A stretch of DNA of 64,000 nt from Blattabacterium cuenoti (GTDB lineage Bacteria > Bacteroidota > Bacteroidia > Flavobacteriales > Blattabacteriaceae), in NCBI RefSeq assembly GCF_014251955.1, contig NZ_CP059203.1, forward strand, positions 54,543 to 118,542. Reading direction: 5' to 3'. Positions 36,566 to 45,925 of the stretch are shown here, in pieces. Each line of letters opens with the position of its first letter. Positions within the stretch are counted from its first letter, which is position 1. The notes under the pieces were generated by a model. That model was not told the origin of the DNA and did not search any database. It saw only the letters and a list, made by a program, of their open reading frames with translations. The position numbers and the translations under genes were made by a program.

Positions 36566-37558
36566 ATGAAAAAAATACTTACAGGAATTCAAAGTACAGG
36601 AACTCCTCATTTAGGAAATATTTTAGGAGTTATCATTCCTTCTATCAAGATAGCTAATCATTCAAATTTTTCTTCGTTTATATTTGTAGCAGATTTGCAT
36701 TCTTTAACACAGGTAAAAGATGTGAAAAAAATTAGGGATAACACCTACAAAGTAGTTGCAGCATGGTTAGCTTTCGGATTGAATACGGAAAAAAGTATCT
36801 TGTATAGACAATCTGATGTTGCAGCAGAGGTAACCGAATTAGCTTGGTATTTTAATTGTTTTTTCCCTTATAAAAGATTGACATTATCTCATTCCTTTAA
36901 AAAAGAAAAAAAAAAAAATAATCATTTCAAAATGAATGTAGGTTTATTTACTTATCCGATTCTAATGGCAGCTGATATTTTACTTTATAATGCAGAAATA
37001 ATTCCTGTGGGGAAAGATCAGTTACAACATATTGAAATAGCACGTCGTATCGCTTCTCGTTTCAATCAAAAAATAGGAAAGAAACTGTTTGTTTTACCTA
37101 ATCCATTTTTGCAAAAAGAAATTGGATCTTATGTTCCTGGTACAGATGGGAAAAAAATGAGCAAATCAAAAAAAAATTGTATTAATATTTTTTCTTCAGA
37201 TGATACTTTAAAAAAACAAATAATGAGTATTCATACAGATAATAAGTCTTTAAAAGACAAAAAAAATCCGGATCAAGATTTTGTAATGTCTTTATATAGA
37301 CTTGTAGCTTCTATCAATGAAGTGGATGAAATGAGGGAAAAATATATAAAAGGGGGATATGGATATTTAGAGGCAAAAATAGCATTATATGAATGTATCA
37401 TCAGAAGATTTTCAGTTGAAAGAGAAAAATTTTTTTTTTTGATAAAAAATAAATCTTTGTTAGATAGAATTCTCTATTTAGGGGCCAAAAAAGCAAAAAA
37501 TATAGCTTGTGAAAGACTCAATTTTATTCGAAAAAATTTTAATTTTTCCCCTTATTAA
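36566..37558 (+). CDS. trpS: Tryptophanyl-tRNA synthetase
   Basis: A 330-residue class Ic synthetase. The HIGH-type motif is TPHLGNILG (about 12-20), the KMSKS loop is DGKKMSKSKKN, and the Trp-pocket segment PVGKDQLQHIEIARRI is present. The length is normal. Upstream (36521-36545) is a short AGTAGTAGTAAGTAGG tract of no clear role. Confidence 0.94.
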   Translation: MKKILTGIQSTGTPHLGNILGVIIPSIKIANHSNFSSFIFVADLHSLTQVKDVKKIRDNTYKVVAAWLAFGLNTEKSILYRQSDVAAEVTELAWYFNCFFPYKRLTLSHSFKKEKKKNNHFKMNVGLFTYPILMAADILLYNAEIIPVGKDQLQHIEIARRIASRFNQKIGKKLFVLPNPFLQKEIGSYVPGTDGKKMSKSKKNCINIFSSDDTLKKQIMSIHTDNKSLKDKKNPDQDFVMSLYRLVASINEVDEMREKYIKGGYGYLEAKIALYECIIRRFSVEREKFFFLIKNKSLLDRILYLGAKKAKNIACERLNFIRKNFNFSPY

Positions 37559-37570
37559 AAATTATTATAT

Positions 37571-37654
37571 GCCATAATGACACAATGATAGAATATGGCA
37601 AATATTTTGCGGTTAATACATCATACATACATATACATAGAATAGAATTGTGTC
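37571..37654 (+). promoter_or_regulatory. Inverted-repeat-rich leader ahead of grpE-dnaJ
   Basis: The 114-base gap before grpE holds three small inverted repeats: GCCATA/TATGGC (37571-37576 and 37594-37599), GCAAA-TAT-TTTGC (37598-37610), and GACACAAT/ATTGTGTC (37579-37586 and 37647-37654). They could form a nested structure or an operator. They do not resemble the CIRCE element, TTAGCACTC-N9-GAGTGCTAA. A regulatory role is conjecture. Confidence 0.25.
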
Positions 37655-37672
37655 GTAAATATTTTTTATATT

Positions 37673-38281
37673 ATGGATATAAATAAAAAAAATACTGAAA
37701 AACAAGTAGAAGGAAATCAATATTCTTCTTCTGATTCTGATAACGATAATAATATTCCTAAATCTGAATCTACTACTACGACTCCCTCTTCCCCTTCTTC
37801 TTGTCAAAACGAGATTCATAATCCATTAAAAAAAGAAATAGAATTTCTTAAAGAAGAATTAAAGAAAGAAAAAGAAAAATTTATGCGTATTTTTGCAGAA
37901 TTTGAAAATTCTAAAAAACGTATTCAAAAAGAAAGATTTGATCTTTTTAGAACTGTTCATCAACAAATTATTATAGATTTAATTCCAATTTTAGATGATT
38001 TTGAACGAGGTCTTAAAGAATTGAAAAAATCTAAAGATGAATTCCTTATTAAAGGAGTATCTCTTATACAAGAAAAACTAATAAAAATTTTAAAAGAAAA
38101 AGGATTAAAAAAAATAAAAATAAAAAAAGGAGATGATTTTAATACGGATTTCCATGAAGCCATAACACAAATACCAGCTGTTACAGAAAATTTTAAAGGA
38201 AAGGTTTTAGAAATTATAGAATCTGGATATCTCCTTCAAGAAAAAGTTATACGACATGCTAAAGTCATTACCGGTAAATAG
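37673..38281 (+). CDS. grpE: GrpE nucleotide-exchange factor
   Basis: A 202-residue DnaK co-chaperone that swaps ADP for ATP. The first 45 residues are a low-complexity Ser/Asp/Asn/Thr tail written in repeated codons. Then comes the long dimer helix (KKEIEFLKEELKKEKEKFMRIFAEFENSKKR) and the C-terminal beta wing with FHEAITQIPA and GKVLEIIESGYLL. dnaJ follows after 30 bases, giving a chaperone pair; dnaK is not in the window. Confidence 0.94.
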   Translation: MDINKKNTEKQVEGNQYSSSDSDNDNNIPKSESTTTTPSSPSSCQNEIHNPLKKEIEFLKEELKKEKEKFMRIFAEFENSKKRIQKERFDLFRTVHQQIIIDLIPILDDFERGLKELKKSKDEFLIKGVSLIQEKLIKILKEKGLKKIKIKKGDDFNTDFHEAITQIPAVTENFKGKVLEIIESGYLLQEKVIRHAKVITGK

Positions 38282-38311
38282 GTAAATAATTATTTTATTA
38301 ACTTTTATTTC

Positions 38312-39430
38312 ATGGTGAAAAAAGATTATTACGAAGTATTAGGTGTTTCTAGAAATGCTTCTTCAGAAGAAATTAAAAGAGCTTATAGAAGATTAGCAAT
38401 TAAGTATCATCCTGATAAAAATTTAGATAACAAAAAAAAAGCTGAAGAAAAATTCAAAGAAGCTGCTGAAGCTTATGAAATTTTAAGCAATCCAGAAAAA
38501 AGACAACGTTATGACAAATTTGGACATTCTGGAGTCAGAGAAAGTGGATCTGGATCAGGGATGAATATGGAAGATATTTTTGCAAATTTTGGAGATATTT
38601 TTGCTGACGCTTTTGGGGAAGGTTTTTCAAGTTTTGGATTTGGAAAATCTACACGACATAGAACTATTAAAGGAAGTGATCTTAGAATAAGAGTCAAACT
38701 TACATTAGAAGAAATAGCCAATGGAATAGAAAAAAAAGTGAAAGTAAAAAGAATGAAAGTTGCTGATGGAGTGAAATTTAAAACTTGCACTTCTTGCAAT
38801 GGAACGGGTCAAATTACACGTGTTACTAATACAATTCTAGGAAAAATGCAAACAACCTCTCAGTGTCACATATGTTCCGGAACGGGTAAAAATATTGAAA
38901 ATATTCCTTATGGAGCTAATAAACATGGATTAATTAAAGAAGAAGAATTAGTAAATATAAAAATACCTGAAGGTTTGACAGAAGGAATTCAATTGAAAGT
39001 TTCTGGAAAAGGAAATGAAGCTCCATTTAATGGAATTCCTGGAGATTTGATTGTATTAATTGAAGAGATTCCTCATCCTAAATTAAAAAGAGAAGGAAGT
39101 AACCTTCATTATGATTTATATATTTCTTTTCCAGATGCTATATTAGGGGCTTCAAAAGAAGTCCCAACTATCAATGGAAAAGCACGGATTAAAATAGATC
39201 CAGGAACACAGTCAGGAAAAACTCTTAGATTAAAAAACAAAGGATTACCTAATATTGAAGGATATGGATATGGAAGTCTTCTAATTCATGTTAATGTTTG
39301 GACTCCCAAAAAAATTAATGAAGAACAGAGAAAATTTTTCGAAAAAATGAGAAAAAATGAAAATTTTTTACCTCATCCTGGAAATTATGAAAAATCTTTT
39401 TTTGATCGCGTACGAGAAATGTTTTCTTAA
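38312..39430 (+). CDS. dnaJ: DnaJ chaperone with two of four zinc motifs
   Basis: A 372-residue Hsp40. The J domain (4-67) has the HPD motif in IKYHPDKN, followed by a short Gly/Ser/Phe linker. The zinc region shows only CTSCNGTG and CHICSGTG, two of the usual four CxxCxGxG repeats. The client-binding domains follow, with [19 protein letters not shown] and [13 protein letters not shown] recall reduced zinc regions in other flavobacterial DnaJ proteins, so this may be a lineage form rather than decay. It is paired with grpE. Confidence 0.93.
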   Translation: MVKKDYYEVLGVSRNASSEEIKRAYRRLAIKYHPDKNLDNKKKAEEKFKEAAEAYEILSNPEKRQRYDKFGHSGVRESGSGSGMNMEDIFANFGDIFADAFGEGFSSFGFGKSTRHRTIKGSDLRIRVKLTLEEIANGIEKKVKVKRMKVADGVKFKTCTSCNGTGQITRVTNTILGKMQTTSQCHICSGTGKNIENIPYGANKHGLIKEEELVNIKIPEGLTEGIQLKVSGKGNEAPFNGIPGDLIVLIEEIPHPKLKREGSNLHYDLYISFPDAILGASKEVPTINGKARIKIDPGTQSGKTLRLKNKGLPNIEGYGYGSLLIHVNVWTPKKINEEQRKFFEKMRKNENFLPHPGNYEKSFFDRVREMFS

Positions 39431-39443
39431 ATAACTTAAGAGT

Positions 39444-39465
39444 TAAGAATTTCTTATTTTTTTTT
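39444..39465 (+). terminator. AT-rich hairpin with T9 tail after dnaJ
   Basis: TAAGAA and TTCTTA form a 6-bp stem with a one-base loop, followed directly by nine T residues, 14 bases after the dnaJ stop. The stem is weak, but the position and T tail fit an intrinsic terminator. Confidence 0.4.
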
Positions 39466-39513
39466 ATTATACCATCTACATAAAAAAAATAAATTTTTCA
39501 TTGACTTATTTAT

Positions 39514-39539
39514 TGATTGATAATCAATCATTTTTTTTT
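39514..39539 (+). terminator. Hairpin with T9 tail abutting the mnmA start
   Basis: TGATTGAT and ATCAATCA pair perfectly around one base (39514-39530), followed by nine T residues that end exactly at the mnmA ATG (39540). It could be a second dnaJ terminator, or a structured leader that limits mnmA translation. The same bases could also be read as part of a TTG-started N-terminal extension from 39501, which I reject. Confidence 0.4.
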
Positions 39540-40721
39540 ATGAAAAGAGTGATAGTAGGACTTTCAGGAGGAGTTGATTCTAGTGTAGCCGCTTTACTTC
39601 TCAAAAAAAAAGGTTATGAGGTTATTGGTTTATTTATGCATAATTGGGAAAATTCCATTTTTGAGACTCAATGTTCTTTATGGAAAGATAGTATTGATGC
39701 CATGTTGGTCTCTCAAAAATTGAATATTCCTTTTCAAGTCGTAGAAATGAAAAAAGAATACAAAGAATCTGTTATTAATTATATGTTTAATGAATATAAA
39801 TCTGGTAAAACTCCTAATCCAGATATTTTGTGTAATAAAGAAATAAAATTTAATGTTTTTTTGAAAAAAGCCATTGATTTAGGTGCAGATTTTATTGCTA
39901 CAGGTCATTATGTTAATAAAAAAACAATGATAAAAAATAATCAATTTATTTATCGTATTTTTATTGGAAAGGATTCCAATAAAGATCAATCATATTTTTT
40001 ATGTAGATTAACACAATATCAATTAAAAAAATCTCTCTTTCCATTAGGAACATTGACAAAAAATCAAGTACGAAAAATAGCGGAAAGAAATAAATTGTGT
40101 AATGCTCACAAAAAAGATTCTCAAGGGTTATGTTTTGTAGGAAAAATTCACTTAGTCAAATTTCTTCAAAAAGAAATTTTACCAAAAAGAGGAGAAATCA
40201 TCAATATAGATTCAAATGCTTTGATATACCATAAAAAAAATAAATCCTTTTTGTCAAAAGAAGAAGAATTATTTTTTTTATCCCAAAAAAAAGGATATAA
40301 AAAATCAGATGGAAGATTGATTGGATATCATAAAGGAGCACAATATTTTACAATAGGTCAACGTAAAGGAATTTCCTTAGGAGGATATCAAAAAGCTCTT
40401 TTTGTGATTGAAACTGATATCAATCAAAATATTGTTTATACAGGAATGGGGAAAAGCCATCCTGGTTTATATAGAAAATCTTTATTTATTCAGGAAAAAG
40501 ATATTCATTGGATAAGAGAAGATCTTGCTATTTTTGATGGAGAAAAAATGAATGTATTCTGTAGAATCCGTTACAGACAACCACTACAAAATGCAAAATT
40601 ATATAAAATAAAAAATGGAATGTTAATAGAATTTGAAACAATGCAATGTGCTATCACAGAAGGACAATTTGCAGTATGGTACATAGAAAAAGAATTAATA
40701 GGATCCGGAATTATCTCATAA
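39540..40721 (+). CDS. mnmA: tRNA 2-thiouridylase MnmA
   Basis: An enzyme of about 393 residues that thiolates U34 of Lys, Glu and Gln tRNAs. The PP-loop GLSGGVDSSVA follows the start MKRVIV; the catalytic cysteines are in NPDILCNKEIKF and SQGLCFVG, and YFTIGQRKGI is conserved. The start is set at the ATG at 39540 because the upstream frame (TTG at 39501) adds 13 residues that no family member should need. A small insert near residue 225-250 (Lys-rich) is unusual but in frame. Confidence 0.94.
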   Translation: MKRVIVGLSGGVDSSVAALLLKKKGYEVIGLFMHNWENSIFETQCSLWKDSIDAMLVSQKLNIPFQVVEMKKEYKESVINYMFNEYKSGKTPNPDILCNKEIKFNVFLKKAIDLGADFIATGHYVNKKTMIKNNQFIYRIFIGKDSNKDQSYFLCRLTQYQLKKSLFPLGTLTKNQVRKIAERNKLCNAHKKDSQGLCFVGKIHLVKFLQKEILPKRGEIINIDSNALIYHKKNKSFLSKEEELFFLSQKKGYKKSDGRLIGYHKGAQYFTIGQRKGISLGGYQKALFVIETDINQNIVYTGMGKSHPGLYRKSLFIQEKDIHWIREDLAIFDGEKMNVFCRIRYRQPLQNAKLYKIKNGMLIEFETMQCAITEGQFAVWYIEKELIGSGIIS

Positions 40722-40850
40722 TGACAAAATACTTTCTTTCAAAATATTCATCATTGCAAAATTTTAAAATATTCATTAATATCTGTAAAATATAATAATT
40801 TTATTAAAATTAAACCCTATAAAACACTTTTATATAATATATTTTTTTCA

Positions 40851-40858
40851 TATTTTTG
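40851..40858 (+). promoter_or_regulatory. Possible Bacteroidota -7 element ahead of ilvD
   Basis: TATTTTTG fits TAnnTTTG, 140 bases before the ilvD ATG and 90 before the hairpin at 40948. Such matches are easy to find in A/T-rich DNA, so this is weak evidence for an ilv promoter. Confidence 0.25.
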
Positions 40859-40947
40859 CATATTATATAATTTACGATTTGTAAAAATCTTTTCTTGGAA
40901 TTTTTAATCTTTGAAATATTCTTGTCAAATGGTATTTATTTTATAAT

Positions 40948-40980
40948 CCCTACTTGATAATTAATTCAGTAGGGCTTTTT
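40948..40980 (+). terminator. Terminator-like hairpin just ahead of ilvD (possible attenuator)
   Basis: CCCTACT and AGTAGGG form a perfect 7-bp stem, the only G/C-rich hairpin in the neighbourhood, with a 13-base loop and a C-T5 tail. It ends 17 bases before the ilvD ATG and lies 227 bases past the mnmA stop. That position suits an attenuator or 5' leader element of the ilv operon better than an mnmA terminator, though both are possible. Confidence 0.5.
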
Positions 40981-40997
40981 GATTTATAAAACATATC

Positions 40998-42683
40998 ATG
41001 AAAAGAAAAATTAATAATTTTAGTAGAAAAATTACACAAAATACGAATTTACCAGCTGCACACGCTATGCTATATGCTACAGGGATGAAAGAATCAGATT
41101 TTTGTAAAGCCCAAATAGGAATAGTGAGCAATTGGTATGAGGGAAATCCTTGTAATATGCATTTAGATATACTTGGAAAAAAAATAAAATCATCAGTCAT
41201 CAATCAAAATCTAGTAGGATTTCAATTTACCACTATTGGAGTAAGTGATGGAATTACTATGGGGACATCGGGAATGAGATTTTCACTTCCTTCTAGAGAA
41301 TTAATAGCGGATAGTATAGAGACAGTGGTCGAATCACATCATTATGATGGAGTTATAGCTATCCCTGGATGTGATAAAAATATACCAGGAGTGATGATCT
41401 CTTTACTAAGATTGAATAGACCTTCTATTATTGTCTATGGAGGAAGTATTTCTTCAGGATTTTATAATAAAAAAAAATTAGATATTGTTTCTTCTTTTGA
41501 AGCTTTAGGTAAAAAAAATACCTGTAAAATATCCGAAGAAGAATACAAAAATATTGTAAAAAATTCCTGTCCTGGTCCAGGAGCTTGTGGAGGTATGTAT
41601 ACGGCAAATACAATGGCTTCTGCTTTAGAAGCTATGGGAATGATGCTTCCTTATTCTTCTTCTTCTCCTTCAATCAGTAAAAATAAAAAAAGAGAATGTG
41701 AAACAGTATCTACATTTATTAAAAATCTTTTAGAAAAAAAAATAAAACCTAAAGATATTGTCACAAAAACTTCTATAGAAAATGGAGTTAAATTCGCAAT
41801 GTGTTTAGGAGGATCTACCAATCTTATTTTGCATTTTTTAGCTATTGCTAAATCTGCAAATATCAATTTTACTTTAAAAGATTTTCAAAAAATTAGTAAT
41901 CAGGTTCCTCTCATTGGAAACTTAAAACCAAGTGGAATTTTTTTAATGGAGGATATTCATAATAACATTGGAGGAATTCCTGTTATTATAAAATATTTAT
42001 TAAATGAAGGAATATTATCTGGAGATTGTTTAACAGTTACTGGAGAAACTTTATATGAAAATATGAAAAATATTCCCAATATCAATTTTAATCAAAAAAT
42101 TATTTATCCTTTAAATAATCCCATAAAAAAAAACGGACATATAAGAATTCTATACGGAAATCTTTCTCCAGAAGGATCTGTTGCCAAAATTACTGGAAAA
42201 GAAGGAACTTTTTTTCGTGGAAAAGCAAATGTTTTCGATTCAGAAAAAGATGCCAATAAAGCTATTTTAAATCATAAAATTCTACAAGGAGAGGTCATTG
42301 TCATTAGATATGTAGGACCTATAGGGGGTCCAGGGATGCCTGAAATGTTAAAACCAACGTCTTATATTATGGGGTCTGGATTAGGAAAAAATGTAGCTCT
42401 TATTACAGATGGAAGATTTTCAGGAGGATCACATGGTTTTGTTGTCGGACATATTACTCCAGAAGCACAATCCGGAGGATTAATAGCTTTTATTAAAAAT
42501 GGGGATATCATTCAAATAGATACAGAAAATAATACTCTTACACTTGAAGTAGAAGAAAAAGAAATACAAAAAAGAAAAAAAGAATGGACTCCTCCTTTAC
42601 TAAAAATAAAAAAAGGATATCTATATAAATATATAAAAACAGTATCTCCAGCTTCTAAAGGTTGTATCACAGATCAATTTTAA
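40998..42683 (+). CDS. ilvD: Dihydroxy-acid dehydratase
   Basis: A 561-residue Fe-S dehydratase, third common step of valine and isoleucine synthesis. The cluster cysteines are in AIPGCDKNIPG and CPGPGACGGMYTANTMASA, with a third Cys in the early NWYEGNPCNMH. The C-terminal part carries GPIGGPGMPEM and DGRFSGGSHGFVVGH. It is first in ilvD-ilvB-ilvN-ilvC-ilvA, with ilvB 3 bases after it. The hairpin upstream may control the whole set. Confidence 0.96.
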   Translation: MKRKINNFSRKITQNTNLPAAHAMLYATGMKESDFCKAQIGIVSNWYEGNPCNMHLDILGKKIKSSVINQNLVGFQFTTIGVSDGITMGTSGMRFSLPSRELIADSIETVVESHHYDGVIAIPGCDKNIPGVMISLLRLNRPSIIVYGGSISSGFYNKKKLDIVSSFEALGKKNTCKISEEEYKNIVKNSCPGPGACGGMYTANTMASALEAMGMMLPYSSSSPSISKNKKRECETVSTFIKNLLEKKIKPKDIVTKTSIENGVKFAMCLGGSTNLILHFLAIAKSANINFTLKDFQKISNQVPLIGNLKPSGIFLMEDIHNNIGGIPVIIKYLLNEGILSGDCLTVTGETLYENMKNIPNINFNQKIIYPLNNPIKKNGHIRILYGNLSPEGSVAKITGKEGTFFRGKANVFDSEKDANKAILNHKILQGEVIVIRYVGPIGGPGMPEMLKPTSYIMGSGLGKNVALITDGRFSGGSHGFVVGHITPEAQSGGLIAFIKNGDIIQIDTENNTLTLEVEEKEIQKRKKEWTPPLLKIKKGYLYKYIKTVSPASKGCITDQF

Positions 42684-42686
42684 TTC

Positions 42687-44393
42687 ATGGATATGGAAAA
42701 AAGATTATTTTCTGGTTCAGAAATAGTAATAAAAACACTATTATATGAAAATGTAGAATATATTTTTGGTTATCCAGGTGGCGCTATTATGCCTATATAT
42801 GATGCTTTACACAATTATTTAAATTTAGTTTCTCACATTCTAATGCGTCATGAACAAGGATCTATTCATGCCGCACAAGGATATGCTAGAGCTACAGGAA
42901 AAATAGGGGTATGTTTTACGACTTCAGGTCCTGGGGCAACTAATTTAATTACTGGATTAGCAGATGCATTAATAGATAGTACTCCTATTGTGTGTATCAC
43001 TGGACAAGTATCCTCTCATCTTTTAGGAACTGATGCTTTTCAAGAAACAAATATTATAGATATTTCTATTCCTGTAACAAAATGGAATATTCAAGTTTTA
43101 AAAGCTAAAGATATTTGTGAATCTATTCAGAAAGGATTTTTTATAGCTAAAAAAGGAAGACCAGGACCTGTATTAATAGATATAACCAAAGACGCCCAAT
43201 TTCAAAAAACTGAATTTCAGTATAACCGTTGTGAATATGTAAAAAATTTTCATCCATATCCTTGCATAAATAAAGAAAAAATCAGAGAAGCATCTGATTT
43301 AATCAATACATCTAAAAAACCTTTAGTCCTTGTAGGACAAGGAGTAATTTTAGCTCATGCAGAAGAAGAATTTAAAATGTTTATTGAAAAAACAGGAATT
43401 CCAGTAGCTAGTACCCTTTTAGGATTAGGTGCATTAAAAAGCAATCATCATTTATATGTAGGGATGTTAGGAATGCATGGAAATTATGCTCCTAATGTTT
43501 TAACAAATCAATGTGATCTTCTTATTGCTGTAGGAATGCGTTTTGATGATCGTGTGACTGGAGATGTTAAAAAATATGCAAAACAAGCTAAAATCATTCA
43601 CTTGGAAATAGATCCTTCTGAAGTCAACAAAAATATATTATGCAATATCTCAATTTTAGGAGATTGTAAAATTTCTTTAAAAAAATTGATTCCTTATGTT
43701 AAGAAAAAAACTCATGAAAAATGGATTCAAAAGTTTTTTTATTTGAAAAAAAAAGAAGAAAATACTGTTATTAAAGAGGATCTTAATCCTGTAAAAAAAG
43801 GAATAACCATGGGAGAAGTGATCAAATGGATCAACTTATATAAACAAGAAAAAGCTATTCTTGTAACAGATGTAGGACAACATCAAATGGTTGCTTCAAG
43901 ATATTTTGATTTTACTTGTAAAAAAAGTCAGATAACATCTGGAGGATTAGGAACTATGGGGTTTGCTTTACCCGCTTCTATAGGAGCTAAATTAGGAGCA
44001 AAAAAAAGACAGGTAATTTGTATTGTAGGGGATGGAGGAATTCAAATGACGATCCAAGAAATGGGAACTATATTGCAAAACAATATTCCTGTAAAAATTA
44101 TATTATTAAACAATAATTTTTTAGGGATGGTTCGTCAATGGCAACAACTTTTTTTTGATAAACGTTATTCTTGTACAGAATTAGTGAATCCAAATTTTGT
44201 TAAGTTAGCTAATGCTTACAATATTGAATCGGAAAGAGTCAGTAAAAGAGAAAAATTAGAAATATCTGTAAAAAGAGCACTGAATAAAGAAGAAGAAAAA
44301 GCTTTTTTATTAGAAGTAGTTATAGAAAAGGAAGACAATGTTTTTCCCATGATTCCTGTAGGTTCTGCTGTAGATGAAATCCGTTTAACATAA
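42687..44393 (+). CDS. ilvB: Acetolactate synthase large subunit
   Basis: A 568-residue ThDP enzyme that makes acetolactate or acetohydroxybutyrate. It has the catalytic Glu in MRHEQGSIHAAQGYARATG, FAD-region motifs (GMLGMHGNYAPN, RFDDRVTGD), and the ThDP/Mg motif GDGGIQMT...LLNNNFLGMVRQWQ. It looks fully functional and is followed by its regulatory subunit after 42 bases. Confidence 0.96.
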   Translation: MDMEKRLFSGSEIVIKTLLYENVEYIFGYPGGAIMPIYDALHNYLNLVSHILMRHEQGSIHAAQGYARATGKIGVCFTTSGPGATNLITGLADALIDSTPIVCITGQVSSHLLGTDAFQETNIIDISIPVTKWNIQVLKAKDICESIQKGFFIAKKGRPGPVLIDITKDAQFQKTEFQYNRCEYVKNFHPYPCINKEKIREASDLINTSKKPLVLVGQGVILAHAEEEFKMFIEKTGIPVASTLLGLGALKSNHHLYVGMLGMHGNYAPNVLTNQCDLLIAVGMRFDDRVTGDVKKYAKQAKIIHLEIDPSEVNKNILCNISILGDCKISLKKLIPYVKKKTHEKWIQKFFYLKKKEENTVIKEDLNPVKKGITMGEVIKWINLYKQEKAILVTDVGQHQMVASRYFDFTCKKSQITSGGLGTMGFALPASIGAKLGAKKRQVICIVGDGGIQMTIQEMGTILQNNIPVKIILLNNNFLGMVRQWQQLFFDKRYSCTELVNPNFVKLANAYNIESERVSKREKLEISVKRALNKEEEKAFLLEVVIEKEDNVFPMIPVGSAVDEIRLT

Positions 44394-44435
44394 AAAATTT
44401 TGAAGTAATAAATAAAAAAAAATAATAATACAACC

Positions 44436-44765
44436 ATGAAGCATAAATTCAGAATAATAATTTTAGGAGGAGAAAATCAAACAAGATTGTTAAGTAGAAT
44501 ACTTCTTCTATTTAATCGTAGAAATTTAAAAATGACACAGATAAATGTATCTAATTCTAATTATCATGAAAGTATTATTGATAATAATGCTGCTGCTAGT
44601 AGATATGTTATTGATTTAAAATGTCATGAAGGACAATTAATTAAAGTCACAAAATCAATTGAAAAACTAATAGGAATAATTCATGTTTACTTTTTTAAAA
44701 AAAAAGAAAAAAATACCAGAGAACATTCATGGAAAAAAATAGATTTTCCGATAGCTACATCTTAA
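44436..44765 (+). CDS. ilvN: Acetolactate synthase small subunit, short form
   Basis: A 109-residue protein holding one ACT domain (RIIILGGENQTRLLSRILLLFNRRNL), the valine-feedback module. Full-length small subunits usually have about 160-180 residues with a second C-terminal domain; that part is absent here and no continuation is visible in other frames before ilvC. A central run of Asn/Ala codons (NNAAAS) is a local expansion. It may activate IlvB but could be altered in feedback. It lies between ilvB and ilvC in the operon. Confidence 0.85.
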   Translation: MKHKFRIIILGGENQTRLLSRILLLFNRRNLKMTQINVSNSNYHESIIDNNAAASRYVIDLKCHEGQLIKVTKSIEKLIGIIHVYFFKKKEKNTREHSWKKIDFPIATS

Positions 44766-44811
44766 TTCTTTAAAAAGTAAAAAAAAATAAATTTTTTAAT
44801 ATTGAATAATC

Positions 44812-45888
44812 ATGAAAATTAAACTTGGACCTGTAGAAGAAACTATTATTACAAGAGAAGAATTTCCTTTATGGAAAGCGAGAGAAATATTAAATAAGGA
44901 AACTATATCCGTATTGGGATATGGAGTTCAAGGACCTGGTCAATCTTTAAATCTAAAAGATAATGGGTTTCAAGTTATTGTAGGACAAAGAAAAAATTCT
45001 TTTTCTTGGAAAAAAGCTTTAGAAGATGGATGGATAGAAGGAGAAAATCTGTTTTCATTGGAAGAAGCTTCTAAAAAAGGAACTATCCTTATGTATCTTT
45101 TATCAGATGCTGGTCAAATCTCTTTTTGGCCTACACTGAATAAATCCCTTACTGAAGGGAAATCTTTATATTTTTCACATGGATTTGGATTAACATTTTG
45201 TGATAAAACAAAAATTTTTCCTCCAAAAAATATAGATATTTTTCTAGTCGCTCCTAAAGGATCAGGAACTAGTTTAAGAAGACTTTTTAAGCAAGGAAAA
45301 GGAATTAACTCTAGTTATGCTATTTATCAGGATTATAGTGGAAAAAGTTTAGAAAAAACTATTTCTATAGGAATAGGAATTGGATCTGGATATTTATTTG
45401 AAACAAGTTTTGAAAATGAAGTTTATTCTGATTTGGTAGGAGAAAGAGGTTCCTTGATGGGAGCAATACAAGGAATTTTTGCTGCACAATATCATGTTTT
45501 GAGAGAAAATGGCCATTCTCCTTCAGAGTCTTTTAACGAAACAGTAGAAGAATTAACTCAAAGTCTTATGCCATTAGTCTCTGAGAAAGGAATGGATTGG
45601 ATGTATTCAAATTGTTCTACAACAGCTCAAAGAGGCGCTTTAGATTGGTGGAAAAAATTTAGGGATGTGACTTTACCTGTTTTTAGACAATTATATAATG
45701 AAGTTTCTTCAGGAAGAGAAGCGAAAAGAATCATAGATTCAAATAGTCATATTGATTACAGAATGAAATTAAAGAAAGAATTACAAAGTATTCACAATAG
45801 TGAATTGTGGGAAGTAGGAAAAATTATTCGTAATCTTAGACCAGAAGAAAAAAAAAAGTGTTCTTACAACAAAAAAAAGAACAGTTAG
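44812..45888 (+). CDS. ilvC: Ketol-acid reductoisomerase, Bacteroidota short form
   Basis: A 358-residue NADPH-dependent enzyme that isomerises and reduces acetolactate. The Rossmann loop is GYGVQGPGQSLN (about 37-48), with FSHGFGL, VAPKGSGTSLR and the Mg-binding DLVGERGSLMGAIQG stretch; ETVEELTQSLMP is also conserved. It is much shorter than the E. coli enzyme (491 residues), but Bacteroidota members of this 'GPGQ' type are normally about 350, so it is complete. A Lys-rich extension ends the protein. Confidence 0.95.
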   Translation: MKIKLGPVEETIITREEFPLWKAREILNKETISVLGYGVQGPGQSLNLKDNGFQVIVGQRKNSFSWKKALEDGWIEGENLFSLEEASKKGTILMYLLSDAGQISFWPTLNKSLTEGKSLYFSHGFGLTFCDKTKIFPPKNIDIFLVAPKGSGTSLRRLFKQGKGINSSYAIYQDYSGKSLEKTISIGIGIGSGYLFETSFENEVYSDLVGERGSLMGAIQGIFAAQYHVLRENGHSPSESFNETVEELTQSLMPLVSEKGMDWMYSNCSTTAQRGALDWWKKFRDVTLPVFRQLYNEVSSGREAKRIIDSNSHIDYRMKLKKELQSIHNSELWEVGKIIRNLRPEEKKKCSYNKKKNS

Positions 45889-45925
45889 ATTCAATTAATT
45901 ATACAAAAAAAAATTTTTTTGAAAA

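Noticed and set aside
38312..39430. DnaJ missing two of four zinc motifs as possible decay
   Set aside because: The gap is clean and in frame and, as far as I recall, shared by other flavobacterial DnaJ proteins, so I treat it as a lineage form.
40721..40795. 24-codon ATG frame overlapping the mnmA stop
   Set aside because: No similarity and ordinary AT-rich composition; it ends well before the hairpin and gives no regulatory link.
44812..45888. ilvC looked truncated compared with the E. coli enzyme
   Set aside because: Bacteroidota enzymes of this type are normally about 350 residues, and all conserved motifs are present.
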